24,298 nucleotides of DNA from JANOBJ01 sp031411575 (GTDB taxonomy: Bacteria > Pseudomonadota > Gammaproteobacteria > Burkholderiales > Burkholderiaceae_C), in contig JANOBJ010000071.1 of the NCBI GenBank assembly GCA_031411575.1, forward strand, positions 1-24,298, given 5' to 3'. The translations under genes and the position numbers were made by a program. The notes beneath the pieces are model-generated. The model was not told where the DNA came from, did no database searches, and worked only from the letters and a program-made list of their open reading frames with translations. Positions 1 through 6,973 of the stretch are shown here, piece by piece (the stretch's first letter is position 1; every line of letters starts with the position of its first letter).

Positions 1-633
<633 letters not shown>

Positions 634-667
634 CGCAAGGCTTTCGTCCTGAGTTTCATGAAAAACT

Positions 668-682
668 GGTAACTTAATTACA
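668..682 (-). promoter_or_regulatory. HexR-like operator upstream of edd
   Basis: On the minus strand the site reads TGTAATTAAGTTACC, an almost perfect dyad (GTAA...TTAC) ending 34 bases before the edd start codon. From memory, proteobacterial HexR (RpiR family, a KDPG-responsive regulator of Entner-Doudoroff genes) binds a site close to TGTAATTAAATTACA, so the match is strong and the target gene is the expected one. The first half-site, TGTAAT, also resembles a -10 hexamer, so a bound repressor would block the promoter. hexR itself is not in the window. Confidence 0.65.
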
Positions 683-785
683 TCGCCGATCGTACTCCCT
701 GAAAGGGTAGCTGGCACGCGTTGCAGTTACAAGACGGGTACGAAACGCGGGGCCCGCCAGCCACGCCGGCCAGCAGGCTTGCTTG

Positions 786-791
786 TAAAGT
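786..791 (+). promoter_or_regulatory. -10 element TAAAGT placed for a leaderless chaC transcript
   Basis: TAAAGT occupies positions -12 to -7 relative to the ATG at 798, so a start at the usual distance would begin the mRNA at the start codon itself. No Shine-Dalgarno sequence precedes this ATG. No convincing -35 is seen. The same geometry recurs upstream of pdxH. Confidence 0.45.
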
Positions 792-797
792 GTGGGC

Positions 798-1391
798 ATG
801 ACCGGATTGCCGCCGACCCTGCAAGCCCTGCGCGACCCCGCGCCCATGAAGCAGCAGGTGCTGCGCGAATGGGGCGAGCGCTCCGACCTGTGGGTGTTTG
901 GCTATGCCTCGCTGATCTGGCGGCCGGATTTCGAGTTTGCCGAGCGGCGGCTGGCGCGCGTGCACGGCTGGCACCGCGCGCTCAAGATGTGGAGCCGCAT
1001 CAACCGCGGCACGCCCGAATGCCCGGGCCTGGTGTTTGCGCTGCTGTCGGGCGGCAGCTGCCAGGGCATGGTGTACCGCATCGCTCAACCCCATGCGCAC
1101 GAGGCGCTGGACCGCCTGTGGGCGCGCGAGATGGTGACCGGCGTGTACGACCCGCGCTGGCTGCACTGCAGCACCGACGGCGGCCCGGTGTCGGCGCTGA
1201 CCTTCACGCTGTCACGCAGCAGCCCCAACTACACCGGCGAGCTGACCGAGGCGCAGTACCGGCAGATCTTCTCGGAATCGTGCGGGCGCTACGGCACCAC
1301 GCTGGAGTACGCGCGCGCCACGCTGCACAGCCTGCACGAACAGGGCATTGACGATGCCGCACTGCGCCGGTTGCTGGCGCATGGAGGCTGA
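798..1391 (+). CDS. chaC: ChaC-type gamma-glutamylcyclotransferase
   Basis: The 197-residue protein belongs to the ChaC/GGCT fold family, whose members cleave glutathione to 5-oxoproline and Cys-Gly in the cytoplasm. The diagnostic N-terminal substrate loop is VFGYASLIWRPDFEF (about residues 31-45), equivalent to the family YGSL loop with Gly replaced by Ala. RLARVHGWHRALKMWSRINRGT and the acidic MVTGVYDPRW and YTGELT regions follow in the usual order, and the length is normal. I chose the ATG at 798 over the GTG six bases upstream because of the leaderless -10 spacing; a further in-frame ATG lies at 846. It stands alone, convergent with the following minus-strand gene, only six bases from that gene's stop. 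The exact substrate (glutathione or another gamma-glutamyl compound) is inferred from the family. Confidence 0.85.
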   Translation: MTGLPPTLQALRDPAPMKQQVLREWGERSDLWVFGYASLIWRPDFEFAERRLARVHGWHRALKMWSRINRGTPECPGLVFALLSGGSCQGMVYRIAQPHAHEALDRLWAREMVTGVYDPRWLHCSTDGGPVSALTFTLSRSSPNYTGELTEAQYRQIFSESCGRYGTTLEYARATLHSLHEQGIDDAALRRLLAHGG

Positions 1392-1397
1392 TGGGCG

Positions 1398-1991
1398 CTA
1401 GTTGGCGGGCGCTGCGCCGACGCGACCGGCCAGCAGCTGTTCGGCGCGAGCCAGGTCTTGCACGGTGTCGATGTCGGTCACGGTGCCTTCGTCGTTGACT
1501 ATTAATTCAATAGCATCAAATGACCGAATGACGCCGACCGCGCCGCTATTTCCCTTCAAATCTTGCAACAAGGGGCCACACGCGGCTGCGAAGCCGACCG
1601 GGTGCCCGCGCTGACCTTCAAACACCGGCACCACCACCGGGTGCGAGGCGAGCGCTGCCGCCACCTGCCGCAGCGTCTCGGGTTGGATCAGCGGCAAATC
1701 CGCCGGCAGGATCAGCCAGCCAGGCGCATCCGCCGTCGCGCGCACCGCAGCGGCAATCGAATCGCCCATGCCCGGATGGCCCGCATCTTCCACGTGCCAG
1801 GGCAGGCCGCTGGCGCGAACCGCTGCCAGGGTTCGTTCAATGACCGGCTGGCCGCCGAGCAGCGCTCGCAACTTGTGGCTGGCACCGCCGGACGCCAGAA
1901 AGCGCTCACCGCGCCCGGAGGCGAGCACGATGACGACGGGTGAAAAATCGGGCGACGGCACAGCGCCGGGCGTGGTCTCGGGATCAGGCAT
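1398..1991 (-). CDS. mocA: MocA/MobA-like nucleotidyltransferase, probably molybdenum cofactor cytidylyltransferase
   Basis: The 197-residue protein has the NTP-transferase fold: LASGRGERF (about 23-31) is the nucleotide-binding LAxGxGxRF motif, followed by HKLRALLGGQPVIERTL, GMGDSIAAAV and LPADLPLI (the LADMP-type metal site), and ends with DIDTVQDL. MocA attaches CMP to molybdopterin for xanthine-oxidase-family enzymes. The operon just upstream on the same strand encodes such an enzyme, which supports this role over MobA (GMP transfer). A terminator separates the two, so it is probably transcribed separately. No clear ribosome binding site precedes the ATG at 1991. An AT-rich copy of the six-copy motif lies within the codons for residues about 155-168 without disturbing the frame. 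Confidence 0.75.
   Translation of the reverse strand: MPDPETTPGAVPSPDFSPVVIVLASGRGERFLASGGASHKLRALLGGQPVIERTLAAVRASGLPWHVEDAGHPGMGDSIAAAVRATADAPGWLILPADLPLIQPETLRQVAAALASHPVVVPVFEGQRGHPVGFAAACGPLLQDLKGNSGAVGVIRSFDAIELIVNDEGTVTDIDTVQDLARAEQLLAGRVGAAPAN
1497..1538 (-). repeat. Six-copy ordered motif, copy a (inside mocA)
   Basis: The minus strand shows GTC at 1538-1536, GGTCA at 1525-1521, GCTATT at 1514-1509 and TAGTC at 1501-1497. All spacers match the other five copies (N10, N6, N7). It lies in the coding sense of mocA and is read in the register GG TCA NNN NNN GCT ATT, giving S-F-D-A-I. It is markedly AT-rich against its surroundings. Confidence 0.8.
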
Positions 1992-2048
1992 CGGGGCAGA
2001 GCGTGGTGGTGGGTGCCACTGAGGATACGCCGGTCCGCCCCACCCATG

Positions 2049-2082
2049 AAAAAGGCGCGCAGCCCTAGGAGGGATGCGCGCC
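2049..2082 (-). terminator. Rho-independent terminator after the hydroxylase operon
   Basis: The arms GGCGCGCA (2054-2061) and TGCGCGCC (2075-2082) are perfectly complementary, with a further CCCT/AGGG pairing inside and a tiny loop. On the minus strand the hairpin is followed at once by TTTTT (2053-2049). It lies 23 bases after the stop of the large-subunit gene and upstream of the next minus-strand gene. Confidence 0.9.
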
Positions 2083-2105
2083 TCTCAGGCCGGAGCCGAC
2101 AACGC

Positions 2106-4271
2106 TCAGGCGGTCTTGATCGCTTCCGCCGTGATCGGCAGCTTGCGCACGCGCTTGCCGGTGAGCGTGGCGACGGCGTTGGCGATCGCGGGCACGATCA
2201 CCGCCGTGGAGGGCTCGCCGATGCCGCCCGGCTTTTCGGTACTGTTGACCAGCACGATGTCGATCTGCGGTGAATCGCTCATGCGCGGCAGTGGGAACTG
2301 GTGGAAGTTGGTCTGCTGCACACGGCCCTTGTCCACGGTGATCTCCTGCATCGTCGTCGCGCCCAGGCCGAAGATGACGCTCGACTGGATCTGCGCTTCC
2401 ACCGTGTCCGGGTTGACCATACGGCCCAGATCGGCCGCCACGGTGACTCGGTGCACCTTGACAGCGCCATCGACCAGACTCACCTCGGCCACTTGCGCCA
2501 TGTAGGTGTCGTAGCCTTCCATCAGCGCAACGCCGCGTGCGCGGCCCGCTGGCAGCGGCGTGCCCCATCCCGATTTTTCGGCGGCGAGCTTGAGCACATT
2601 GGCAAAGCGCGGATGCTTTTCCAGCATCGACAGGCGGTAGGCCACCGGGTCCTTGCCGGCGTTCTTGGCCAACTCGTCGATGAAGCTCTCGTTGGCGAAG
2701 GCGTTGATGATGTGGCTGACCGAGCGCCAGTAGCCCACGCGCAGACCCGCGTCGTGCTTGACGATGTCGTGCTTGGTGGCCGCGATTTCATACGGCGCCA
2801 GCGCGGCCTCGGTCATGAGCGGGTCCTGCACCTCGCCGGGCAGACCAAACACCCGACCGGTGATCGACTGCGAGGTGAGGCGGAAGGTCATGGCGGTGGG
2901 TTTGCCATCCGGCCCAATCGCGGCGGCCATGGTGTTGACACCCTGCGGACGATAAAAATCGTGCGTCATGTCGTCTTCACGGCTCCAGACCAGCTTGACC
3001 GGTTTGTTCACGGCCTTGGAGATCTGCGCGGCCTGGATGATGAAATCCAGGTCGATGCGTCGCCCGAAACCACCCCCCAGGAAGGTGGTGCGCAGCGACA
3101 CATCTTCGGGCTTCACACCCAGCGCCTTGGCCACCGTGCCCTGCGCCGCATCCTGCCACTGCGTGGGGCCGACCAGATCGACCTTGCCGCCGTGCGCGTG
3201 CGCGGTGAAGTTCATCGGCTCCAGCGGCGAGTGCGAGAGCAGCTGGCTTACGTATTCGGCGCGGATCACCTTGTCAGACTTGGCGATTTCAGCATCGGCG
3301 TCGCCCACGGCCTTGAGCGGCAAAGGCTTGCCGGTCTTGGACGCCGCGCGAATGCCTTCGAGCATGGTCTTGTCATTGAGCGAGGCGCCTGCGCCTTCGT
3401 CCCACTGGATGCTCAGCGCCTTGCGGGCCTGGTTGGCGCGCCACCAGGTGTTGGCGACCACGGCCACGCCGTCGGGAATCTGCACCACGTCCACCACGCC
3501 AGGCATGGCCTTGGCCTTGGCGGCGTCAAAGCTCTTGACGGTGCCGCCAATCACGGGGCTTTGCTCAAGCGCGGCGTACACCATGCCGGGCATCTTGACG
3601 TCGATACCGAACTCGGCGGTGCCGTTGGTCTTGGCAGGTGTGTCCAGACGCTTGGTGGCCTTGCCGACGATGCGGAAGTCCTTCGGGTCTTTCATCGGCG
3701 GCTTCTCGGGCACCGGCAGCTTGGATGCATCGGCGGCGAGCGAGCCGTAGGTCGCCTTCTTGCCCTTGGGGCCGAGGATCATGCCGTTCTCGGCAGTCAG
3801 CGTGGATTTATCGACGTTCCATCTGGTGGCAGCTGCGCTCAGCAGCATCTCGCGCACCTGGGCGCCGGCCACGCGCAGCTTGTCCCAGCCGTCGCGCACC
3901 GAGGTGGAACCACCGGTGAGCTGCGGGCCGCCGAGCAGCGGGTTGCCGTACAGCTTGGCATTGGGCGGCGCGAACGCCACCTTGATCTTGCGGATGTCGA
4001 CATTGAGTTCTTCGGCGATCAGCATCGGCATCGAGGTGTAGACGCCCTGCCCCATCTCGGAGCGCGCTGACAGCAGCGTGATGGTGTTGTCGTCAGAAAT
4101 GTGCACCCAGGCATTGGGCGTGTGCAGCGTGCCAGCGGCGTGCGCCACCAGGCCCGGCAGGGACACGCCCATCAGCAGGCCGCCACTGGTGATGGCGGTG
4201 GTCTTGAGGAAGCTGCGACGCGAGGTACCCGTGCCGGAGGTCTGGACCTTGGAGTCTTGATAGATGGTCAT
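2106..4271 (-). CDS. Xanthine-oxidase-family molybdopterin-binding large subunit, Tat-exported (IorB / aldehyde-oxidoreductase type)
   Basis: The 721-residue catalytic subunit of a molybdenum hydroxylase inserts oxygen from water into an aldehyde or N-heterocycle. A twin-arginine signal, SRRSFLKTT (17-25), leads into a hydrophobic stretch ending near AHA at about 44, so the enzyme should act in the periplasm. Family blocks are ARSEMGQGVYTSMPMLIAEEL, LLGGPQLTGGSTSVRDG, SPLEPMNFTAHA, TFLGGGFGRRIDLDFI and, near the end, GGIGEPSTAVIVPAIANAV with the catalytic glutamate of GEP near residue 686. Length and order fit IorB-type proteins with a two-part molybdopterin domain. I chose the ATG at 4271 because GAGGAG precedes it and the Tat signal follows directly; longer upstream frames overlap the 2Fe-2S gene. 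It lies 11 bases after that gene, so they form one operon. No cytochrome c gene is adjacent. The substrate cannot be told from sequence. Confidence 0.9.
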   Translation of the reverse strand: MTIYQDSKVQTSGTGTSRRSFLKTTAITSGGLLMGVSLPGLVAHAAGTLHTPNAWVHISDDNTITLLSARSEMGQGVYTSMPMLIAEELNVDIRKIKVAFAPPNAKLYGNPLLGGPQLTGGSTSVRDGWDKLRVAGAQVREMLLSAAATRWNVDKSTLTAENGMILGPKGKKATYGSLAADASKLPVPEKPPMKDPKDFRIVGKATKRLDTPAKTNGTAEFGIDVKMPGMVYAALEQSPVIGGTVKSFDAAKAKAMPGVVDVVQIPDGVAVVANTWWRANQARKALSIQWDEGAGASLNDKTMLEGIRAASKTGKPLPLKAVGDADAEIAKSDKVIRAEYVSQLLSHSPLEPMNFTAHAHGGKVDLVGPTQWQDAAQGTVAKALGVKPEDVSLRTTFLGGGFGRRIDLDFIIQAAQISKAVNKPVKLVWSREDDMTHDFYRPQGVNTMAAAIGPDGKPTAMTFRLTSQSITGRVFGLPGEVQDPLMTEAALAPYEIAATKHDIVKHDAGLRVGYWRSVSHIINAFANESFIDELAKNAGKDPVAYRLSMLEKHPRFANVLKLAAEKSGWGTPLPAGRARGVALMEGYDTYMAQVAEVSLVDGAVKVHRVTVAADLGRMVNPDTVEAQIQSSVIFGLGATTMQEITVDKGRVQQTNFHQFPLPRMSDSPQIDIVLVNSTEKPGGIGEPSTAVIVPAIANAVATLTGKRVRKLPITAEAIKTA

Positions 4272-4282
4272 GGTGGTGCTCC

Positions 4283-4747
4283 TCAGGCCTTGCGCATGGT
4301 GGAAGCCGCATCCTTGATGGCGGCCTTGATGCGCGGATAGGTACCGCAACGGCAAATGTTGCCGCTCATGGCGGCGTCGATATCGGCGTCGCTCGGGTTC
4401 TTGTTGCTGGCCAAGAGGGCGGCCGCGCTCATGAGTTGGCCAGACTGGCAGTAGCCGCACTGCGGCACGTCGTGCTTGATCCACGCCACCTGCAGCGGGT
4501 GCGTGTTGTTCTTGCCCAGGCTTTCGATGGTGGCCACCTTGGCGCCAGCAGCGGCCGACAGCGGCGTCTGGCATGAGCGCACCGGCTTGCCATTGACGTG
4601 CACGGTACAGGCACCACACAGCGCCATGCCGCAACCGAACTTGGTGCCGGTCAGGCCCAGCTCATCCCGTATCACCCACAAAAGCGGGGTATCGGGCTCG
4701 GCACTGGCCGAGACGGCCTTGCCGTTGAGGTTGAATTTCACGCTCAT
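4283..4747 (-). CDS. 2Fe-2S small subunit of the molybdenum hydroxylase (IorA/CoxS type)
   Basis: The 154-residue protein carries both 2Fe-2S clusters of the family. The plant-ferredoxin-like N-terminal site is FGCGMALCGACTVHVNG with a fourth cysteine at about 60 (C-x4-C-x2-C-x11-C). The C-terminal helical site is CGYCQSGQ plus CRCGTYPR (C-x2-C ... C-x-C). It passes electrons from the molybdenum centre to an external acceptor. The ATG at 4747 is preceded by AGGAGA at good spacing, so the 30-residue upstream extension of the open frame is unlikely to be translated. It has no signal peptide and probably leaves the cell bound to the Tat-carrying large subunit, as known for similar enzymes. It is the first gene of the operon, with a promoter candidate about 90 bases upstream. 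Confidence 0.93.
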   Translation of the reverse strand: MSVKFNLNGKAVSASAEPDTPLLWVIRDELGLTGTKFGCGMALCGACTVHVNGKPVRSCQTPLSAAAGAKVATIESLGKNNTHPLQVAWIKHDVPQCGYCQSGQLMSAAALLASNKNPSDADIDAAMSGNICRCGTYPRIKAAIKDAASTMRKA

Positions 4748-4834
4748 GCTGTTGTCTCCTGGTTTGTGTATCAGCTCGTGGATCAGTCGCGCCCGCGCCG
4801 GGCAGCGGCACACCGGAGCGTATTCGGACAGCTG

Positions 4835-4863
4835 CATTTATTAACAGGGTTTACCCTTGTCAA
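4835..4863 (-). promoter_or_regulatory. Promoter with palindromic operator for the hydroxylase operon
   Basis: On the minus strand a perfect -35, TTGACA (4863-4858), is followed by a 17-base spacer and TAAATG (4840-4835) as a weak -10 (ATAAAT at 16 bases is an alternative). The spacer holds a perfect palindrome, AGGGTTTACCCT (4846-4857). Its arms extend imperfectly to TTAACAGGGT and TTGACAAGGGT. A dimeric repressor bound here would cover the promoter. The cognate regulator is not in the window. The whole 4838-4895 stretch is AT-rich. Confidence 0.55.
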
Positions 4864-4969
4864 TTTCATCTATTTTCAAATTGATACAGTGGCCCGCTCC
4901 GGGAGCCCAAACGCACCGGGCGGGCCCCCGGGAATTCAGCGCCGGCACATCGCGTCAGGCCCACATCCC

Positions 4970-4975
4970 TAGAAT
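4970..4975 (+). promoter_or_regulatory. -10 element TAGAAT placed for a leaderless pdxH transcript
   Basis: TAGAAT lies at -12 to -7 relative to the pdxH ATG at 4982, exactly as TAAAGT does for chaC. There is no Shine-Dalgarno sequence before the ATG. This predicts transcription starting at or next to the start codon. Confidence 0.5.
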
Positions 4976-4981
4976 CCAGAC

Positions 4982-5629
4982 ATGACCGCATCCACCGACA
5001 TCGCCGACCTGCGCAAGAGCTATGAGCGCGCCGAACTGAGTGAAGACGCCTCGCATGCCGACCCGTTGAAGCAGTTTGGCCAGTGGCTGGACGAAGCCAT
5101 CTCGGCCAAGGTGCCCGAGCCCAACGCCATGACGCTGGCCACCGTGGCCGGCAACCTGCGGCCGAGCACGCGCGTGGTGCTGATCAAGGGCTATGACGAA
5201 CGCGGCATCGTCTGGTACACCAACTACGACAGCCGCAAGGGCCGCGAACTGGCCGGCAATCCGTTTGCGGCGCTGCAGTTTCACTGGGTCGAACTGGAGC
5301 GCACGGTGCGCATCGAGGGCCTGGTGGAGAAAGTGAGCGACGCCGACAGCGACGCTAACATCCACAGCCGCCCGCTGGATACACGCATCGGTGCCTGGGC
5401 CTCGCCGCAAAGCGAAGTGATTGAAAGCCGCACGGTGCTGGTCACCAATGCCGCGAAGTACGGCGCCAAATTCCTGTTGAACCCGCCACGCCCGCCACAT
5501 TGGGGCGGCTACCGCCTGAAGCCGGACAGCTGGCAGTTCTGGCAAGGCCGCCGCAGCCGCCTGCATGACCGGCTGCGCTACAGCCTGCAGGGCGATGGCG
5601 AGTGGCTGCGCGAGCGGCTGGCGCCCTGA
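4982..5629 (+). CDS. pdxH: Pyridoxine/pyridoxamine 5'-phosphate oxidase
   Basis: This FMN enzyme oxidises PNP or PMP to pyridoxal 5'-phosphate in the cytoplasm. The 215-residue length is typical. Motifs in order are EPNAMTLATV (about 46-55), RPSTRVVLIKGYDERGIVWYTNYDSRKGREL (FMN and phosphate contacts, about 60-90), FHWVELERTVRIEG (about 100-113), SRPLDTRIGAWAS (about 128-140) and the C-terminal signature WQFWQGRRSRLHDR (about 184-197). The usual aromatic-Phe/His pair before SRP is replaced by NIH, a mild variation. It is convergent with the TctC gene that ends 24 bases away and is a single-gene unit. Confidence 0.95.
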   Translation: MTASTDIADLRKSYERAELSEDASHADPLKQFGQWLDEAISAKVPEPNAMTLATVAGNLRPSTRVVLIKGYDERGIVWYTNYDSRKGRELAGNPFAALQFHWVELERTVRIEGLVEKVSDADSDANIHSRPLDTRIGAWASPQSEVIESRTVLVTNAAKYGAKFLLNPPRPPHWGGYRLKPDSWQFWQGRRSRLHDRLRYSLQGDGEWLRERLAP

Positions 5630-5653
5630 GTTCAGCCCTGCGGCATCCGGCCG

Positions 5654-6625
5654 TTACTGCGGTTCGATCTTCGCGTCGCGGATGGCCTTGGCCCATTTGG
5701 CGGTTTCGGCCTTGCTGCGCTGGGCCAGGGCATCAGGCGTACCGGGCTCGACCGCAAAGCCGATCGGCGCGAACTTGTCCTGGATGTCCTTGCTGGCGGC
5801 CGCTGCGTTGATGGCCTGGTTGAGCTTCGTCACGACATCGGGCGGCGTGCCGGCGGGCGCAAACACGGCGAAATACGCAATCAACTCGTAGTCCTTCAAG
5901 CCCAGCGCCTCGTTGACGGTGGGAAGTTCCGGGATGGCGGCCGAGCGTTTGGAGGACGTGACCGCCAGCCCACGAATCTTGCCGCCCTTGACCTGCGGGA
6001 GCGTGACGGCGAAGTCGGCCGTGAACATCATGACCTGCCCACCGATCAGGTCGGTCATCGCGGCCGGGCCGCTCTTGTAGGGAATGTTGTTCATCTGGAT
6101 GCCTGCCATGCTTGCCAGCATTTCGGTGGACACCAGTTGCGAGGTGCTGGCGCTGGCAAACGTCAACTGGCCGGGCTTGGCCTTGGCCATGTCCACCCAC
6201 TCTTTCAACGTCTTGGCGGGCACGTCGTTGTTGACGGCCACGATCAGCGGCACCGAGCCGAGATAGGCCACCGGCGCGAATGCCGTGTCCTGGTCGTAGG
6301 GCAGCTTCTTCATGAGGCTTTTGAGGGCCGCATTGGTGCTGTTGGTGCCCACGAGGATGGTGTAGCCATCAGGCGCGGCCTTGGCCACTGCATCGGCGCC
6401 CAGCATGCCGTTCACGCCGGGCTTGTTGTCCACCACGATGGTCTGGCCCAGCGTTTCGGATACCTTGGCCATGAAGGCGCGGCCAATCTGGTCGGTCGCG
6501 CTGCCCGCGGCAAACGGCACGATGGCCTTGATGGGTTGTTTGGTGGGCCAAGCCTGCGCCATGGCGCCGGAACTGAACAGGGCAGTGGCGCAAGCCAGTG
6601 CCATCCAGCGGTAAGCAAATCGCAT
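5654..6625 (-). CDS. Bug/TctC-family tricarboxylate-type periplasmic binding protein (first of two)
   Basis: The 323-residue extracytoplasmic solute receptor is of the tripartite tricarboxylate transporter family, which is greatly expanded in Burkholderiales. The Sec signal peptide runs from residue 1 to AMA at 23, and mature QAWPTKQPIKAIVPFAAGSATDQIGR follows. Family blocks are VVDNKPGVNGMLGADAVAKAAPDGYTILVGTNST, the YLGSVPLIVAVNNDVP stretch, ASASTSQLVSTEML and PYKSGPAAMTDLIGGQV. The ATG at 6625 has GGAG about 8 bases upstream and starts the signal peptide; an upstream in-frame start is less likely. It is the last gene after the two AtuA-like genes, 32 bases downstream, so it probably supplies the substrate of that pathway. 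No TctA or TctB membrane genes are in the window. Confidence 0.9.
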   Translation of the reverse strand: MRFAYRWMALACATALFSSGAMAQAWPTKQPIKAIVPFAAGSATDQIGRAFMAKVSETLGQTIVVDNKPGVNGMLGADAVAKAAPDGYTILVGTNSTNAALKSLMKKLPYDQDTAFAPVAYLGSVPLIVAVNNDVPAKTLKEWVDMAKAKPGQLTFASASTSQLVSTEMLASMAGIQMNNIPYKSGPAAMTDLIGGQVMMFTADFAVTLPQVKGGKIRGLAVTSSKRSAAIPELPTVNEALGLKDYELIAYFAVFAPAGTPPDVVTKLNQAINAAAASKDIQDKFAPIGFAVEPGTPDALAQRSKAETAKWAKAIRDAKIEPQ

Positions 6626-6657
6626 GAGAGTCTCCGTCAAGGGGTTGTGAACCAAGT

Positions 6658-6972
6658 TTAGGGCAACTGATCATCCACATCGATGTCCAGAATCGCCGAG
6701 CTCAGGGTCTTGCCGTGCGCGTCCAGCGCCAGCGAGCGCGTCACACCGCCGCCCAGCGCGTCGTGCATCACAAAGTGCACGGCCCCCAGGTGCGGCAGCG
6801 GGTAACGCTGGACCGCGCCACGCACGGTGCCCTGGTAGTGCGCCTTCACGCGCTCGGCGGTGAGGGTGCGCTCCAGGAGCGGGTAGTCGGCCGGGTCATG
6901 CGCGATCACGCTCAGCGTGGCGCGGTTGCCCTTGTCGCCCGAACGGGCCAGCGCGATGTCCCGAATCTTCAT
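6658..6972 (-). CDS. AtuA-like C-terminal (ferredoxin-fold) domain protein
   Basis: The 104-residue protein matches the small domain found at the C-terminus of AtuA-type proteins: it opens MKIRDIALARSGDKGNRATLSVIAHDP and ends DIDVDDQLP. In the Pseudomonas acyclic terpene cluster this domain is fused to the DUF1446 domain. Here it is a separate chain that starts one base after the stop of the larger gene (TAG-C-ATG), so translation is coupled and the two should form one complex. Biochemical function is unknown. Downstream is a TctC binding protein. The assignment rests on the recognisable SGDKGN block and the gene order. Confidence 0.8.
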   Translation of the reverse strand: MKIRDIALARSGDKGNRATLSVIAHDPADYPLLERTLTAERVKAHYQGTVRGAVQRYPLPHLGAVHFVMHDALGGGVTRSLALDAHGKTLSSAILDIDVDDQLP

Positions 6973-6973
6973 G

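Noticed and set aside
2301..4070. A 589-codon plus-strand open frame
   Set aside because: It is antisense to the hydroxylase large subunit, is rich in His, Arg and Gly, and shows no recognisable motif. GC-rich third positions keep the opposite strand open.
4272..4634. Upstream extension of the large-subunit frame to 842 residues
   Set aside because: It would overlap the 2Fe-2S gene in another frame. The Tat signal and GAGGAG place the start at 4271.
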